Positions 1 to 8,933 of a stretch of DNA of 64,000 nucleotides are shown here, piece after piece. Within the stretch, counting starts at the first letter, position 1. Every line of letters begins with the position of its first letter. The translations under genes were made by a program, and so were the position numbers. Source of the stretch: Pseudoalteromonas umbrosa (GTDB lineage: Bacteria; Pseudomonadota; Gammaproteobacteria; Enterobacterales; Alteromonadaceae). The stretch lies in assembly GCF_030125375.1 (NCBI RefSeq), contig NZ_JASJUU010000002.1:1-64000 (forward strand), given 5' to 3'. The notes under the pieces were generated by a model. That model made no database searches, had not been told where the DNA came from, and saw only the letters and a program-made list of their open reading frames with translations.

Positions 1-295
1 ACTGTTATAGTCACTCAGTTACATTTGAGACTCTAATTCTTTTGCTCCTGAATCAAGAGCTGTTAGAACTCAATCTGTACGAGTGCCCACACAGATGATT
101 GCTTCATATTTTTAAAGAACAGTGCAACTAACTCTTGGTTAGTTGCCGCAGCCTTGCTGCGAAGTGGAGCGCCATATTAACCGCTTCACTTTTAAAGTCA
201 ACTAGAAAATTTAATTTTTTAATTAATCTTTCAATTTAACTTTAACCTTCACTTTGGTTTGTGTTTTCTGGCGCATCCCGCCGTGTCAGTGGGTG
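1..295 (-). other. rRNA operon leader (5' part of rrn transcript, 16S gene off the window)
   Basis: On the minus strand this stretch lies between a clear rrn P1-type promoter and the left edge. It contains a boxA-like element (TGTTCTTTAAAAAT, about 108-122) and the segment CTGTGTGGGCACTCGTACAG, which resembles leader and spacer sequences of Vibrio and Pseudoalteromonas rRNA operons. In E. coli boxA recruits the NusB/NusE antitermination complex. No mature rRNA sequence is visible, so the 16S gene must start beyond base 1. The assignment combines visible motifs and recall of related leaders. Confidence 0.75.
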
Positions 296-298
296 CGC

Positions 299-326
299 AT
301 TATAGGGAGATCCTAATTTTGATCAA
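299..326 (-). promoter_or_regulatory. rRNA operon P1-type promoter
   Basis: Read on the minus strand, a -35 hexamer TTGATC (321-326) is separated by 16 bp from a perfect -10 TATAAT (299-304). The -10 is followed by GCGCACCCACTGACACGG, nearly identical to E. coli rrn promoters, including a G+C-rich discriminator. Such discriminators make rRNA promoters sensitive to ppGpp and to the initiating NTP. The upstream DNA (about 327-480) is very A+T-rich, as expected for an UP element and Fis sites, although no specific Fis site was assigned. Confidence 0.88.
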
Positions 327-488
327 GTGTTTTTCTAATAAAACTTATAAAAAAGACTTAAACGATTAAAATTCCGCCCGAAACGTGTAAAAACACAAGC
401 CTTGTCATCATTTTTTAATCAAAATGTCATGACTTTTCGAAAAAGGAATTTAAGTATTGTACATATTTGAGAAGTTGCAAGAAATTTA

Positions 489-512
489 TTGGCGTAATCT
501 TCATCACGCCAA
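489..512 (-). terminator. Probable terminator of the thioredoxin-like gene
   Basis: A perfect 7-bp stem (TTGGCGT / ACGCCAA) with a 10-nt loop lies 14 bp past the stop codon of the minus-strand gene at 526. It is followed on that strand by a T-rich run. It would stop transcription before the rrn promoter region. Confidence 0.6.
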
Positions 513-525
513 CATATCAAGGAGG

Positions 526-1383
526 TTAGTAAAGAAGACTATATAGTTTTCTACGGAAACTTGCAGCTGCTGCGTCACCTTCCGGTAAAGATGCAATAAT
601 ATCTAAAAAGCCTTTTCTTGCTTCACCAAACGCTAAGTCTTTACTCAGCACTTTAAACAGTGAGTCTAAAGCATCTTCTTTTTTCCCTGCATCAACTTGT
701 GCTTGAGCTAGTTCGCATAATAAAGCTAAATCTTCAGGGCTTTGTTCAATAGCTTGCGTCAATCTTTTTATTTCAGGAGATTCCTGCGCCTCTTGCGCTT
801 GGATCAGCTTAGCTTGCAAGTTATTGTAATAAGCGTCATGTTGATCTTCTGGGATCGTCGCAAGTAATGCTTCAGCATCTTCTGTTTTTTGTATTTGAAT
901 GCAAATGTCTGCAAAAACCAAATTTACTCTAGGGTTACCTCTAGCAATATCATATGCCTGTTTAGCATGTGAGTACGCAGCATTTAAATCCCCTGCCGTT
1001 AAAGATTGTTTTGCTTGATCTAGCAAGATCAATTCTGGCGAAGGTAAATGCTCGGTAAGTACTTTCGTAATTTCTTCCTTTGTTTTTGCGCCAGCCAACA
1101 CATCTACTGGCGAGCCTGCCTTTAACACAACTATAGTAGGTAAGGCCTGTAAACCAACTTGCTGCGCTAACTGTCCTGCTAGCGCCTGCTGAAGATCGCA
1201 ATCTAAGGTCGCAATAGTAATGCTACTTTTATACTGTGTTGCTAATTCATCCAATATAGCAGCTTGAGCCGCGCAATCAGGGTGCTGGGCACTGTAAAAA
1301 CTCAACAAGACAAGGTGGTCTGCAGAGGAGGATGATAGTACCTGCTGGATATTTTCAGGCGTTAATGTAATTTTGTTTTCCAT
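526..1383 (-). CDS. cnoX: Thioredoxin-like co-chaperone (YbbN/CnoX family)
   Basis: A 285-residue protein with an N-terminal thioredoxin fold (about 1-110) and C-terminal TPR-like helical repeats (about 115-285), the architecture of E. coli CnoX (YbbN). That protein protects substrates from oxidative aggregation and hands them to DnaK or GroEL. The thioredoxin active site is altered: where CxxC is expected the sequence has H34-P-D-C37, so only the second cysteine remains. CnoX-type proteins generally lack normal oxidoreductase activity, so this fits the family. The gene stands alone between topB and the rrn promoter region and has a terminator hairpin just downstream. Confidence 0.88.
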   Translation of the reverse strand: MENKITLTPENIQQVLSSSSADHLVLLSFYSAQHPDCAAQAAILDELATQYKSSITIATLDCDLQQALAGQLAQQVGLQALPTIVVLKAGSPVDVLAGAKTKEEITKVLTEHLPSPELILLDQAKQSLTAGDLNAAYSHAKQAYDIARGNPRVNLVFADICIQIQKTEDAEALLATIPEDQHDAYYNNLQAKLIQAQEAQESPEIKRLTQAIEQSPEDLALLCELAQAQVDAGKKEDALDSLFKVLSKDLAFGEARKGFLDIIASLPEGDAAAASFRRKLYSLLY

Positions 1384-1459
1384 AAATGAGGCATTCTTAA
1401 TTTAGATTCTAATAGCTATATAGTGTCTTGTTTTTACTTTACAAGGTAATTATCACTAA

Positions 1460-3397
1460 CTATTTACTTTTTCCTTTCGTATATGCTGACTTACGACGGG
1501 TTTTACGATAGCTGCCTTTCTTTTTGAAAGCACTTGTAGTTGAGATCCCTTTTAATGCGTCTGTATTAATTGTTTGGGATAGCCCCACGAGTTCCGATAG
1601 CTCATTTTGCAGCGGTAACATAAACTGATTATACGAAGCCGTTTTTTGTGCAATGTTTGTTAATTGCGATTCCCACAGCGCTGTTCTATCAGGCAGTGAT
1701 AGGTTATTGGGGATTGTGTTAATAAGCCCGCGTCCTAGTTCTGTGGACTTAATAGACTTCCCTTCTCTACTTAAAAAGTTCCTTTTAAAAAGAAGCTCTA
1801 TGATACCTGCACGTGTAGCTTCGGTTCCTAAGCCGTCTGTTTCCTTGAGCACTTTTTTAATATCACTGTCTTTTACATAACGAGCAATACCCGTCATGGC
1901 ACTTAATAATGTCGCTTCTGTGTAAAAGTTTGGGGGTTGTGTATGTTTTTCCATTACTACACCATCAGTGCAGTGTAATGGCTCACCAACTTCAAGCATC
2001 GGTAGTTGCTTTTTATCCTCTGACTCTTTTTTATTTGATTGATACAAAATCTTAAAGCCCATATCAATCACTGTATCTGCTTTAGCTATAAACTTACCAC
2101 CTGAGATCTGTATATGCGCTTTAGTTTGTGAATATAAGTAAGCAGGGTAAAACTGTGCTAAGTATTGCCTACAGATCAACCCATAAACTTGCTGCTCATG
2201 ATGACCTAGCTGCGCTGTCTTTAGGTGTTTCTTTGTTGGTATGATTGCATGGTGAGCTTCTACTTTTTTGTCATTCCAACATTTACTTTTTAAGCTTAAG
2301 TCCGCATTCTTGATATGCGACTCTTTTTCACCTTTGTTGTTTAGCATTGCAGCTAATATGTCATTGCGCTCATTGTAATGATCTTTAGGTAAGTATCTAT
2401 TATCTGATCTGGGATAAGTAATTAATTTATGCTTTTCATATAAGGATTGGCAGATGTCTAATACTTGCTTTGCTGACATTGCAAACCGCTTATTTGCATC
2501 AATTTGTAAGGCTGATAAGTTATATGGCAACGGCGGGTTTTGCTTTTTTGGTATTTGCTCAAGTTCAGTTAGGTCTGCCGGTTTATTTTTTATTCTACTC
2601 GCTACATTCTCTGCCAGTGATTTCAGCAGTACACGCTTTTCTTCATCCATGTAAGGTAGGCATGCATCACTAGGGATCCACTTAGCTTCAAACTGCTCAC
2701 CGGTCTGCTTTTGAAGTATTGCCATCACTTCATAAAACGGTTTTGAGACGAAGTTTTCAATTTCTTCATCTCGGCGTACAACCAAGCCTAAAACAGGTGT
2801 TTGTACTCGTCCAACTGACAACACACCTTGAATACCTGCTTTTTGTCCAGCTAAGGTAAATGCACGAGTCAAATTCATACCATACAACCAGTCCGCTCTT
2901 GCTCTAGCTAGAGCGGAGATGCTTAGAGGCATAAATTCAGTGTTAGATTTAGCTTGGCTGAGCGCTTTTTTTACTGCACTGGGGTTTAAATCACTTATTA
3001 ATACACGCTCAACTGATGACTTTTTTGATTGTGAGAGTTTAGCCTCTTGGATCACTTCATCAACAAGTAGCTGACCTTCTCTATCTGGATCTCCTGCGTG
3101 GACTAATACACTTGCCTTTTTTATTAACCGCTTAACAGTAGATAACTGTTTTTTTGTTTTTGGTTTGGCTTTAAATTTCCACTCTGAAGGCACAATGGGT
3201 AAATCATGGATCAACCACTTTTTATAGCGCTCATCATAATCTTCTGGCTCAGCTTGCTCTAGCAGATGGCCAATACACCAAGTAACGCAATCACCATTGC
3301 CTAACTCAATAAACCCATCTTGCTTTTTATGGGGTTTTGGTAGTACATCGGCAATTGCTCGCCCAAGTGAAGGTTTTTCTGCGATATAGAGCTTCAT
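1460..3397 (-). CDS. topB: DNA topoisomerase III
   Basis: Type IA topoisomerase that passes single strands and decatenates DNA, often working with RecQ. The N-terminal TOPRIM domain begins KLYIAEKPSLGRAIADVLP and carries the acidic motif HAGDPDREGQLL. The active-site tyrosine is in LITYPRSDNRYLP, near residue 330. A basic tail (KKKGSYRKTRRKSAYTKGKSK region) ends the protein, as is usual for DNA-binding extensions. I place the start at the ATG at 3397 because it aligns with E. coli TopB (MRLFIAEKPS); an in-frame ATG at 3406 is also possible, and a stop codon directly before it excludes anything longer. Neither start has a clear Shine-Dalgarno. A LexA-type palindrome lies just upstream. Confidence 0.92.
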   Translation of the reverse strand: MKLYIAEKPSLGRAIADVLPKPHKKQDGFIELGNGDCVTWCIGHLLEQAEPEDYDERYKKWLIHDLPIVPSEWKFKAKPKTKKQLSTVKRLIKKASVLVHAGDPDREGQLLVDEVIQEAKLSQSKKSSVERVLISDLNPSAVKKALSQAKSNTEFMPLSISALARARADWLYGMNLTRAFTLAGQKAGIQGVLSVGRVQTPVLGLVVRRDEEIENFVSKPFYEVMAILQKQTGEQFEAKWIPSDACLPYMDEEKRVLLKSLAENVASRIKNKPADLTELEQIPKKQNPPLPYNLSALQIDANKRFAMSAKQVLDICQSLYEKHKLITYPRSDNRYLPKDHYNERNDILAAMLNNKGEKESHIKNADLSLKSKCWNDKKVEAHHAIIPTKKHLKTAQLGHHEQQVYGLICRQYLAQFYPAYLYSQTKAHIQISGGKFIAKADTVIDMGFKILYQSNKKESEDKKQLPMLEVGEPLHCTDGVVMEKHTQPPNFYTEATLLSAMTGIARYVKDSDIKKVLKETDGLGTEATRAGIIELLFKRNFLSREGKSIKSTELGRGLINTIPNNLSLPDRTALWESQLTNIAQKTASYNQFMLPLQNELSELVGLSQTINTDALKGISTTSAFKKKGSYRKTRRKSAYTKGKSK

Positions 3398-3409
3398 AAA
3401 ATTCATTTA

Positions 3410-3425
3410 CTGTATATATTTACAG
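3410..3425. promoter_or_regulatory. LexA-type SOS box at the start of topB
   Basis: The 16-mer CTGTATATATTTACAG matches the gammaproteobacterial LexA consensus CTGT-N8-ACAG exactly, with an A/T-only core. It sits 4 bp upstream of the first possible topB ATG and 12 bp upstream of the preferred one, so bound LexA would overlap the promoter or early transcribed region. Binding is inferred from the motif alone. Confidence 0.6.
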
Positions 3426-3532
3426 TCATTCTAGCCAACTCATTAAAACAAATCTAGAGTCAACAAACAATTGCGTCTTTTACTAAATAAGAAACTAGCT
3501 TTTTTTCAATAATTACTTGTACTTAGTAGAAA

Positions 3533-5647
3533 TCATGTCTTCAGCAAGTTTAACTGCCCATGTTTTTGTTCAACCAATTGAGTCATCATGCTCGCAGCTA
3601 GTTCTACCTCATCAGCGAACTGCGATAACTCACGAGCAGCATCAGCGATGCTCGTCGTATTTGCATTTACTTCTTCTGTTACCATGCTTTGCTCTTCAGC
3701 AGAAGTCGCTATTTGGGTCACTTCATGGGAGATAGTATGTAGTTCAGCCACAAGTCCTTTCATGGTGTTTGCTGCCTCTCTGCTTAAAAGTGTTGCTTTA
3801 CGGCCCTTATTTACCGTTTGCTCGATTATGTCTTCAGACCCTTTAATTTCGCTTTGCAAATTTTCAATCAATTGTGCAATATCATCGGTCGACGCTTGTG
3901 TTTTAGATGCTAAAGAGCGTACTTCATCTGCCACCACTGCAAACCCTCTACCCTGCTCTCCAGCTCGCGCAGCTTCTATCGCTGCATTTAATGCCAATAG
4001 GTTCGTTTGCTCTGCTATCGCTCTAATCACATCCAAGATTTGTGAAATATCATTACTACGTTTAGCCACCTTATTAAATGCTGACTGAGCGGTTGAAACC
4101 TGATCAGCAATTTCTTCAACCGTACTCGTTGTCGAAATGATTCTGCGCTCACATTCATTAACTGTTCCAACCGCTTTATCTGTTGTAGATGCCGCTTGCT
4201 CGGAAGCTCTAGCCACTTCATTTGCTGTCGCGCTGAGCTCATTAATCGCTGTCACAACACTATCGATCTCAATATGTTGGTTTGATACTTTATTTTTTAT
4301 GTTTATTGCAGCCTCTGTCGTAACATAAGACTGTTGATATGACTGCTGGGCAAGCCCTTTTAGATCCTCGATCATGTGCCTTAGTTTATTTGTAAATAGG
4401 TTAAAGCCATTCGCCAAAGAAATTAATTCTGCGTGATGCGTAACTTCCAGCTTATGTGTTAGGTCCCCTTCATTGGAGGCAAGATTAGAAACCCGTGATT
4501 GAATATATGAAAGAGGTTTGGTGATCGTATTGATCAAGAAGATACTCAAAGCCAAAGCCACAGTGACAATCACTATTCCCAGCATCAACATCCAGATCCC
4601 AAGGTCTTCAGTGGACTGATGCAACTGCTTTTCAATCATAAAGGCTGAAGATAAAACTTCTTGCTTTGGAACTTCAATCACTAAAGACCAGACCGTATTT
4701 GCCAACTGAATCTTGATTGGACTGGCAACAAAAATGGAGTTGCCAACTTCTTGATAGCCTTTATTCATATGCAAAGATGTAAGTTGCTCAGCAAGTTTAC
4801 TTTCTAAAATTTCAGTGAGAGGTTTACCCAAACTGTCATGATGATGACTAGCACCGGCAACTAAGCCAAGTTCACTGAGTAATAATACCTTTCCTTGTCC
4901 CTGATAAAGCTGACTTGAAAGTTCTTGCACTAATCTCTGTAGATTTGGCAAGTTGACATCCACACCAATAATCCCCTTAAATCGCCCATGTTGTGTAATA
5001 GGCACGGTCAGTGATGTCATCAGCATTTCATTACCTTTGGAAATTTCGTATAGATACGGCTCCATAATGCATGGCAATTTGCTTTCTTTTGCACATAAAT
5101 ACCATTCAGCCTCACGTATACCATAACGATTGAGCGTTTCTGAATATTTTGCTGAGGAGGACATGACGCTATGTTGAGTAATACCCACATTATCCTGAGT
5201 AAAATACATTTCAAGTGCGCCACTCCCTAAAACCGAGTGCGCAGCATCATTAGTAAAATGCGCATCTTTTTGATCATAGGCATTTTTTTCGAAATGCACA
5301 TATACAGAAGAAATATCTGGGCTTGCTTTCAAGGCACCTTTAAGCATTGATTGAATATCACTACGCTCAATGGGAGCTGTTAATGTCGATTCCAATGCGC
5401 CCACCAATGTATTTGGTACACGATACGCGGAGTTTAAGAACGCAGCAATTTTTTGTGCGTAATAATCTCCTTGAGCAGCCAAGCGGGTATTAATTTCCGA
5501 TAGAATTACAGATTGTATTTGCTCACTTTGTTTTTTATTTTCATCTTGTAAATGCAACCATGTTGTTATCACGAGCATTGCTATTACTGCCATTATTATC
5601 GTAATAACAAAGCACATGAGTTTGTATTTAATTGAGATTTGTCGCAT
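3533..5647 (-). CDS. Methyl-accepting chemotaxis protein with periplasmic Cache-like sensor
   Basis: A 704-residue transmembrane receptor. One membrane helix near the N-terminus (about 10-32) and a second near 340-365 flank a large periplasmic region of double-Cache (dCache) type, containing segments such as [22 protein letters not shown] typical of PAS/Cache folds. A HAMP domain and a methyl-accepting coiled coil follow, with the highly conserved hairpin tip [20 protein letters not shown]. No CheB/CheR-binding pentapeptide is evident. I prefer the ATG at 5647 (AAGG 8 bp upstream) over a GTG at 5680. The ligand cannot be told from sequence; dCache receptors often bind amino acids or other small metabolites. 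Confidence 0.9.
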   Translation of the reverse strand: MRQISIKYKLMCFVITIIMAVIAMLVITTWLHLQDENKKQSEQIQSVILSEINTRLAAQGDYYAQKIAAFLNSAYRVPNTLVGALESTLTAPIERSDIQSMLKGALKASPDISSVYVHFEKNAYDQKDAHFTNDAAHSVLGSGALEMYFTQDNVGITQHSVMSSSAKYSETLNRYGIREAEWYLCAKESKLPCIMEPYLYEISKGNEMLMTSLTVPITQHGRFKGIIGVDVNLPNLQRLVQELSSQLYQGQGKVLLLSELGLVAGASHHHDSLGKPLTEILESKLAEQLTSLHMNKGYQEVGNSIFVASPIKIQLANTVWSLVIEVPKQEVLSSAFMIEKQLHQSTEDLGIWMLMLGIVIVTVALALSIFLINTITKPLSYIQSRVSNLASNEGDLTHKLEVTHHAELISLANGFNLFTNKLRHMIEDLKGLAQQSYQQSYVTTEAAINIKNKVSNQHIEIDSVVTAINELSATANEVARASEQAASTTDKAVGTVNECERRIISTTSTVEEIADQVSTAQSAFNKVAKRSNDISQILDVIRAIAEQTNLLALNAAIEAARAGEQGRGFAVVADEVRSLASKTQASTDDIAQLIENLQSEIKGSEDIIEQTVNKGRKATLLSREAANTMKGLVAELHTISHEVTQIATSAEEQSMVTEEVNANTTSIADAARELSQFADEVELAASMMTQLVEQKHGQLNLLKT

Positions 5648-5880
5648 AAATGACCTTGTAATTCTAATTTGACTAACCACAGGTGAGTATAAAAACGCAC
5701 GAAGAGTGAACTGTTAGAAGTTGGTTCTTTAATTTCTAAAATTGATTATGCTACAGAAATATTAAAGATTAATTGACAATAAGTGTTTAAATCGAAATGT
5801 GCAAGAATAAATTAATCTAGATCAATCATTAAATTAGAATATAAATATTTAAGAATAAGATGGTGGGGTAAGAAAGAAAA

Positions 5881-5900
5881 CTGGGTGCCGACACACCCAG
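5881..5900 (-). terminator. Terminator of the Mrp/Mnh antiporter operon
   Basis: A 7-bp perfect stem CTGGGTG / CACCCAG with a 6-nt loop lies 14 bp past the stop codon of mrpG. On the minus strand it is followed by a T-rich run (TTTTCTTTCTT). Confidence 0.75.
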
Positions 5901-5914
5901 CTTAAAATAAGGGC

Positions 5915-6241
5915 TTAATCTTCTTCTATTTTGTCTTTACCAGTCGTCTTATCTGTAGAATCAATTCGGTGGTGAATTGCAGACTTAATCAACATATAAC
6001 CACTGATTGGCGCGGTAATAAGTAAAAACAAAGAAATTAGAATCTCTTTTAAACTAAGCCCATCACCATATTCACTGTAATGTGCCATCGCGGCAAAAAG
6101 CAAACATGCCATGCCTAAAGTGGTTGCTTTAGTCGGCCCATGTAGGCGCATAAAAAAGTCTGGCATTTTTACCAAACCGATTGAGCCTACTAGTACCAAA
6201 ACCCCACCCATTAAGAGCAAAACTGAAATTACAATATCCAC
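5915..6241 (-). CDS. mrpG: Mrp/Mnh cation/proton antiporter subunit G
   Basis: A 108-residue membrane protein with three predicted helices and the family hallmark GSIGLVKMPDFFMRLHGPTKATTLG (residues about 19-43). It is the last of six genes in a multisubunit antiporter operon that exchanges Na+ (or K+) for H+ across the inner membrane. It starts with GTG at 6241, supported by a strong GGAGG 9 bp upstream. The C-terminal tail is charged and probably cytoplasmic. Its small size and position match MrpG/PhaG homologues. Confidence 0.9.
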   Translation of the reverse strand: MDIVISVLLLMGGVLVLVGSIGLVKMPDFFMRLHGPTKATTLGMACLLFAAMAHYSEYGDGLSLKEILISLFLLITAPISGYMLIKSAIHHRIDSTDKTTGKDKIEED

Positions 6242-6253
6242 TTACATGGCCTC

Positions 6254-6523
6254 CTATTCAATAATATCGCCACGAAGCAGGTATTTACACACCGCAACCG
6301 TACTAACAAAGCCAAGTAAAGCAATTAACAACGCAGCCTCAAAATACAGCGACGTCCCCATGTTCATTCCATATAGAATAATTAACGCAATGGTATTAAT
6401 GTACATGGTATCCAGTGCCAAAATTCTGTCTGGCACTGATGGGCCAACGACTAAGCGCCATAAGTTTAACAGTAGCGCCAAACCAATCATGGCAAAAACA
6501 ATTAAGATGATCGTGTCTAACAT
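6254..6523 (-). CDS. mrpF: Mrp/Mnh cation/proton antiporter subunit F
   Basis: An 89-residue protein with three predicted transmembrane helices. It carries the conserved segment LWRLVVGPSVPDRILALDT, characteristic of MrpF/PhaF. It overlaps the end of mrpE by 7 bp and is followed 12 bp later by mrpG, so the three small subunits are translationally linked. MrpF is needed for assembly of the complete antiporter complex in characterised systems. Confidence 0.9.
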   Translation of the reverse strand: MLDTIILIVFAMIGLALLLNLWRLVVGPSVPDRILALDTMYINTIALIILYGMNMGTSLYFEAALLIALLGFVSTVAVCKYLLRGDIIE

Positions 6524-7053
6524 TCAAAGATCTCCTTCAAAGGCGCCTCATAACGAGATTTAATGGTATTGATCAACGCCTGCTCATCATCCAAATCTAA
6601 AACGTGGATAAGTAAGTATTTTTGACAATCCGGTGCTTCACCCTCGACAGTCTCTGGCCAAGGATATACCTCAGCACTAACAGTACCTGGCGTTAACGAT
6701 ACCGTGCTCGCTAGAATTGTGATAGGCATAGCCTCATTTAAATCTAGCGGCACTTTTACAAAACCCGGTTTCAACTTTTTAGTCGGACCTAAAATCTTAA
6801 TCGCAACTTCAATATTTGCAGTCAAGATATCATACAAAACCAACATTAAATGGCTCAGCGCTCTAAACGGTCTCACCACCAAAGGTTGCTTAGTTCTAAA
6901 AGGGTGTGTGATCAATGGGATCACAATCGCCAAGATTAAACCTAATATAACATGACCGAGGGCAACTGTATTATTGAGCAATAGCCATACCGAAAATAGC
7001 AGTAAACTTCTAAACGGGGTAGGCAACCATTTGTATTTTGCTTCTAATCTCAT
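6517..7053 (-). CDS. mrpE: Mrp/Mnh cation/proton antiporter subunit E
   Basis: A 178-residue membrane protein with hydrophobic helices in the first 110 residues and a soluble C-terminal part. The conserved MrpE stretch VPLDLNEAMPITILASTVSLTPGTVSAEV is present around residues 102-130. It starts one base downstream of the mrpD stop codon, with GGAGG close upstream, and overlaps mrpF by 7 bp. In the Mrp complex subunit E supports assembly and activity rather than forming the proton channel itself. Confidence 0.9.
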   Translation of the reverse strand: MRLEAKYKWLPTPFRSLLLFSVWLLLNNTVALGHVILGLILAIVIPLITHPFRTKQPLVVRPFRALSHLMLVLYDILTANIEVAIKILGPTKKLKPGFVKVPLDLNEAMPITILASTVSLTPGTVSAEVYPWPETVEGEAPDCQKYLLIHVLDLDDEQALINTIKSRYEAPLKEIFEC

Positions 7054-8565
7054 TTACTTGCCTCCTAATACATGTTGGATAAGGCCGTAAAAGTTGTGCA
7101 GTTCAACTGCTGCAAACTGGGCATAGTCAGTAACTGGGCCTGCAAAAATAACCATCAATGGAGACGCCGCAACCAACATCAACACGGCAACCATCTGCAC
7201 AGGGTGTGCCTTTTCTTCGGTATTCGCTTCACCTTTTCCGGTGTGATGCCAAAAAACAGTACTACCAGCTTTTGATACGGAAACCAATACAGCAAGACTG
7301 GCAATTAAGTAAATTGGCCAGAACCAATGTCCGTGTGCTGACTCCAGCGTAGACTCTAAGATCCAAACCTTACCAATAAACCCTGACAATGGAGGCATGC
7401 CAATGACGGTTACTGCCGCAAAAATAAATGCTCCACCAAGAAACAATGGCTGCGCTACAGGACGACCCGCTGTTATACGGTCGCTCACTTTACCCCTTTG
7501 CTTACCTACTAAATCAGCAATTAAGAATAAAGCTGCTGAAACAAGTGTTGAATGCACTAAGTAATAGATTGCTGCAGCGCTGCTATCAACAGTTTGTGCA
7601 GCCACAAGTGCCACCAAGGTGCCAACAGAAACTACCACTAAGTTTGCAACCATCTTACGAAGATCTTGGCTTGCAAGCACACCGATTGCACCCATTACGA
7701 TAGTTGCCAGCGCAAGCCACCACAACCAATGTTGTGCCATATGGCTCAACTCACCAGCTTGCTCACCAAAAATTAAGGTGTAAACGCGCATCATTGAGTA
7801 CACACCAACCTTAGTCATGATAGCAAACAAGGCAGCAACAACTGGCATTGCTGTCGAGTAAGTATTTGGTAACCACAAATGGAGCGGTAATAAAGCACCT
7901 TTTAGAGCAAATACGACCAGCAACAACAAGCCACCTATTTTAGCCAGATATACATCATCACCTTGTAATTCCATCACGCGTGTTGCCATATCGGCCATAT
8001 TTAATGTGCCCAAAGTACCGTATAAAATACCAAGGGCAATTAGAAACACAGATGAACCAACCAGGTTTAAAATGACATACTGCAGTGCCGCACGAGTATT
8101 TCGCTTGTCTCCACCGTGCATCAGCAATGAATAGGATGCAATCAACAATACTTCAAAGAAGACAAATAGGTTGAATGCGTCTCCTGTCAAGAATGCACCG
8201 TTCACACCTAAAATTAAGAAGTGTAAAAGTGGGTGGAAGAAACTACCTTGCTCGTCATCACCAGCACAGCTGTAAAGCGCACAAACTAAGCCTAAAAACG
8301 ACGTAAGCGAGACCAGTAAAGTCGAGATAGGATCCGCAACCAACACAATACCAAATGGCGCTGACCAATCACCAATAGCGTACACTTGCGTCCCATTTAC
8401 TTTTACATAAGCAAGCAACGACACAGATACCACTGTCGTTATCAAGCCCATCAAAACAGAGACGTAACGCCTAATTTTTAAATTTTTTCCACATGGCGGC
8501 ATCAGCATAAGCACTGCCGCCAACATAGGTAGTAAAACAGGTAAAGAAGTTAAATGTTGACTCAT
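7054..8565 (-). CDS. mrpD: Mrp/Mnh cation/proton antiporter subunit D
   Basis: A 503-residue polytopic membrane protein homologous to the proton-pumping subunits of complex I (NuoL/M/N family). Conserved features include the loop GDAFNLFVFFEVLLIASYSLL with its membrane glutamate and the segment LPLHLWLPNTYSTAMPVVAALF with helix-embedded lysines and histidines nearby. It overlaps mrpC by 4 bp. Together with MrpA it forms the antiporter-like modules of the complex. The length is normal for the family. Confidence 0.93.
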   Translation of the reverse strand: MSQHLTSLPVLLPMLAAVLMLMPPCGKNLKIRRYVSVLMGLITTVVSVSLLAYVKVNGTQVYAIGDWSAPFGIVLVADPISTLLVSLTSFLGLVCALYSCAGDDEQGSFFHPLLHFLILGVNGAFLTGDAFNLFVFFEVLLIASYSLLMHGGDKRNTRAALQYVILNLVGSSVFLIALGILYGTLGTLNMADMATRVMELQGDDVYLAKIGGLLLLVVFALKGALLPLHLWLPNTYSTAMPVVAALFAIMTKVGVYSMMRVYTLIFGEQAGELSHMAQHWLWWLALATIVMGAIGVLASQDLRKMVANLVVVSVGTLVALVAAQTVDSSAAAIYYLVHSTLVSAALFLIADLVGKQRGKVSDRITAGRPVAQPLFLGGAFIFAAVTVIGMPPLSGFIGKVWILESTLESAHGHWFWPIYLIASLAVLVSVSKAGSTVFWHHTGKGEANTEEKAHPVQMVAVLMLVAASPLMVIFAGPVTDYAQFAAVELHNFYGLIQHVLGGK

Positions 8566-8933
8566 GCTTTACCCTGCTCCTTTACCTGACGAGAATTCGT
8601 TTTTGATTTATCAGGTACTACCCCATTGACGTGATCATTACCTAAATCAGCACGACCACGGATCGCTAAAATCACCACAAATGCAGTCATCGCAAAGCCA
8701 ATTACAATGGCTGTTAAAACTAATGCCTGTGGCAGCGGATCTGCATAACTTTCGCTGTAACCAAGCACAGCAGCTTGGTTCATTGACAAACGTCCTGATG
8801 CAAATAAAAACAAATTAACTGCGTACGAGAGCATGGTTAAACCAAGTACAACCGGGAACGTTCTTGCACGTAAAATCAAAAATACACCGCAGGCCACTAA
8901 TAGGCCCACGCATGAAGAATACAAAAGCTCCAT
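8562..8933 (-). CDS. mrpC: Mrp/Mnh cation/proton antiporter subunit C
   Basis: A 123-residue NuoK-like membrane protein with three helices. Family motifs VVLGLTMLSYAVNLFLFASG and DPLPQALVLTAIVIGFAMTAF are intact. It starts within a TAATG overlap with the upstream mrpA stop codon and overlaps mrpD by 4 bp, so translation is tightly coupled. The last 20-25 residues form a charged cytoplasmic tail. Confidence 0.93.
   Translation of the reverse strand: MELLYSSCVGLLVACGVFLILRARTFPVVLGLTMLSYAVNLFLFASGRLSMNQAAVLGYSESYADPLPQALVLTAIVIGFAMTAFVVILAIRGRADLGNDHVNGVVPDKSKTNSRQVKEQGKA

Noticed and set aside
3588-4088. 166-codon plus-strand reading frame
   Set aside because: It lies wholly inside the signalling domain of the chemotaxis receptor in antisense and has no plausible start.
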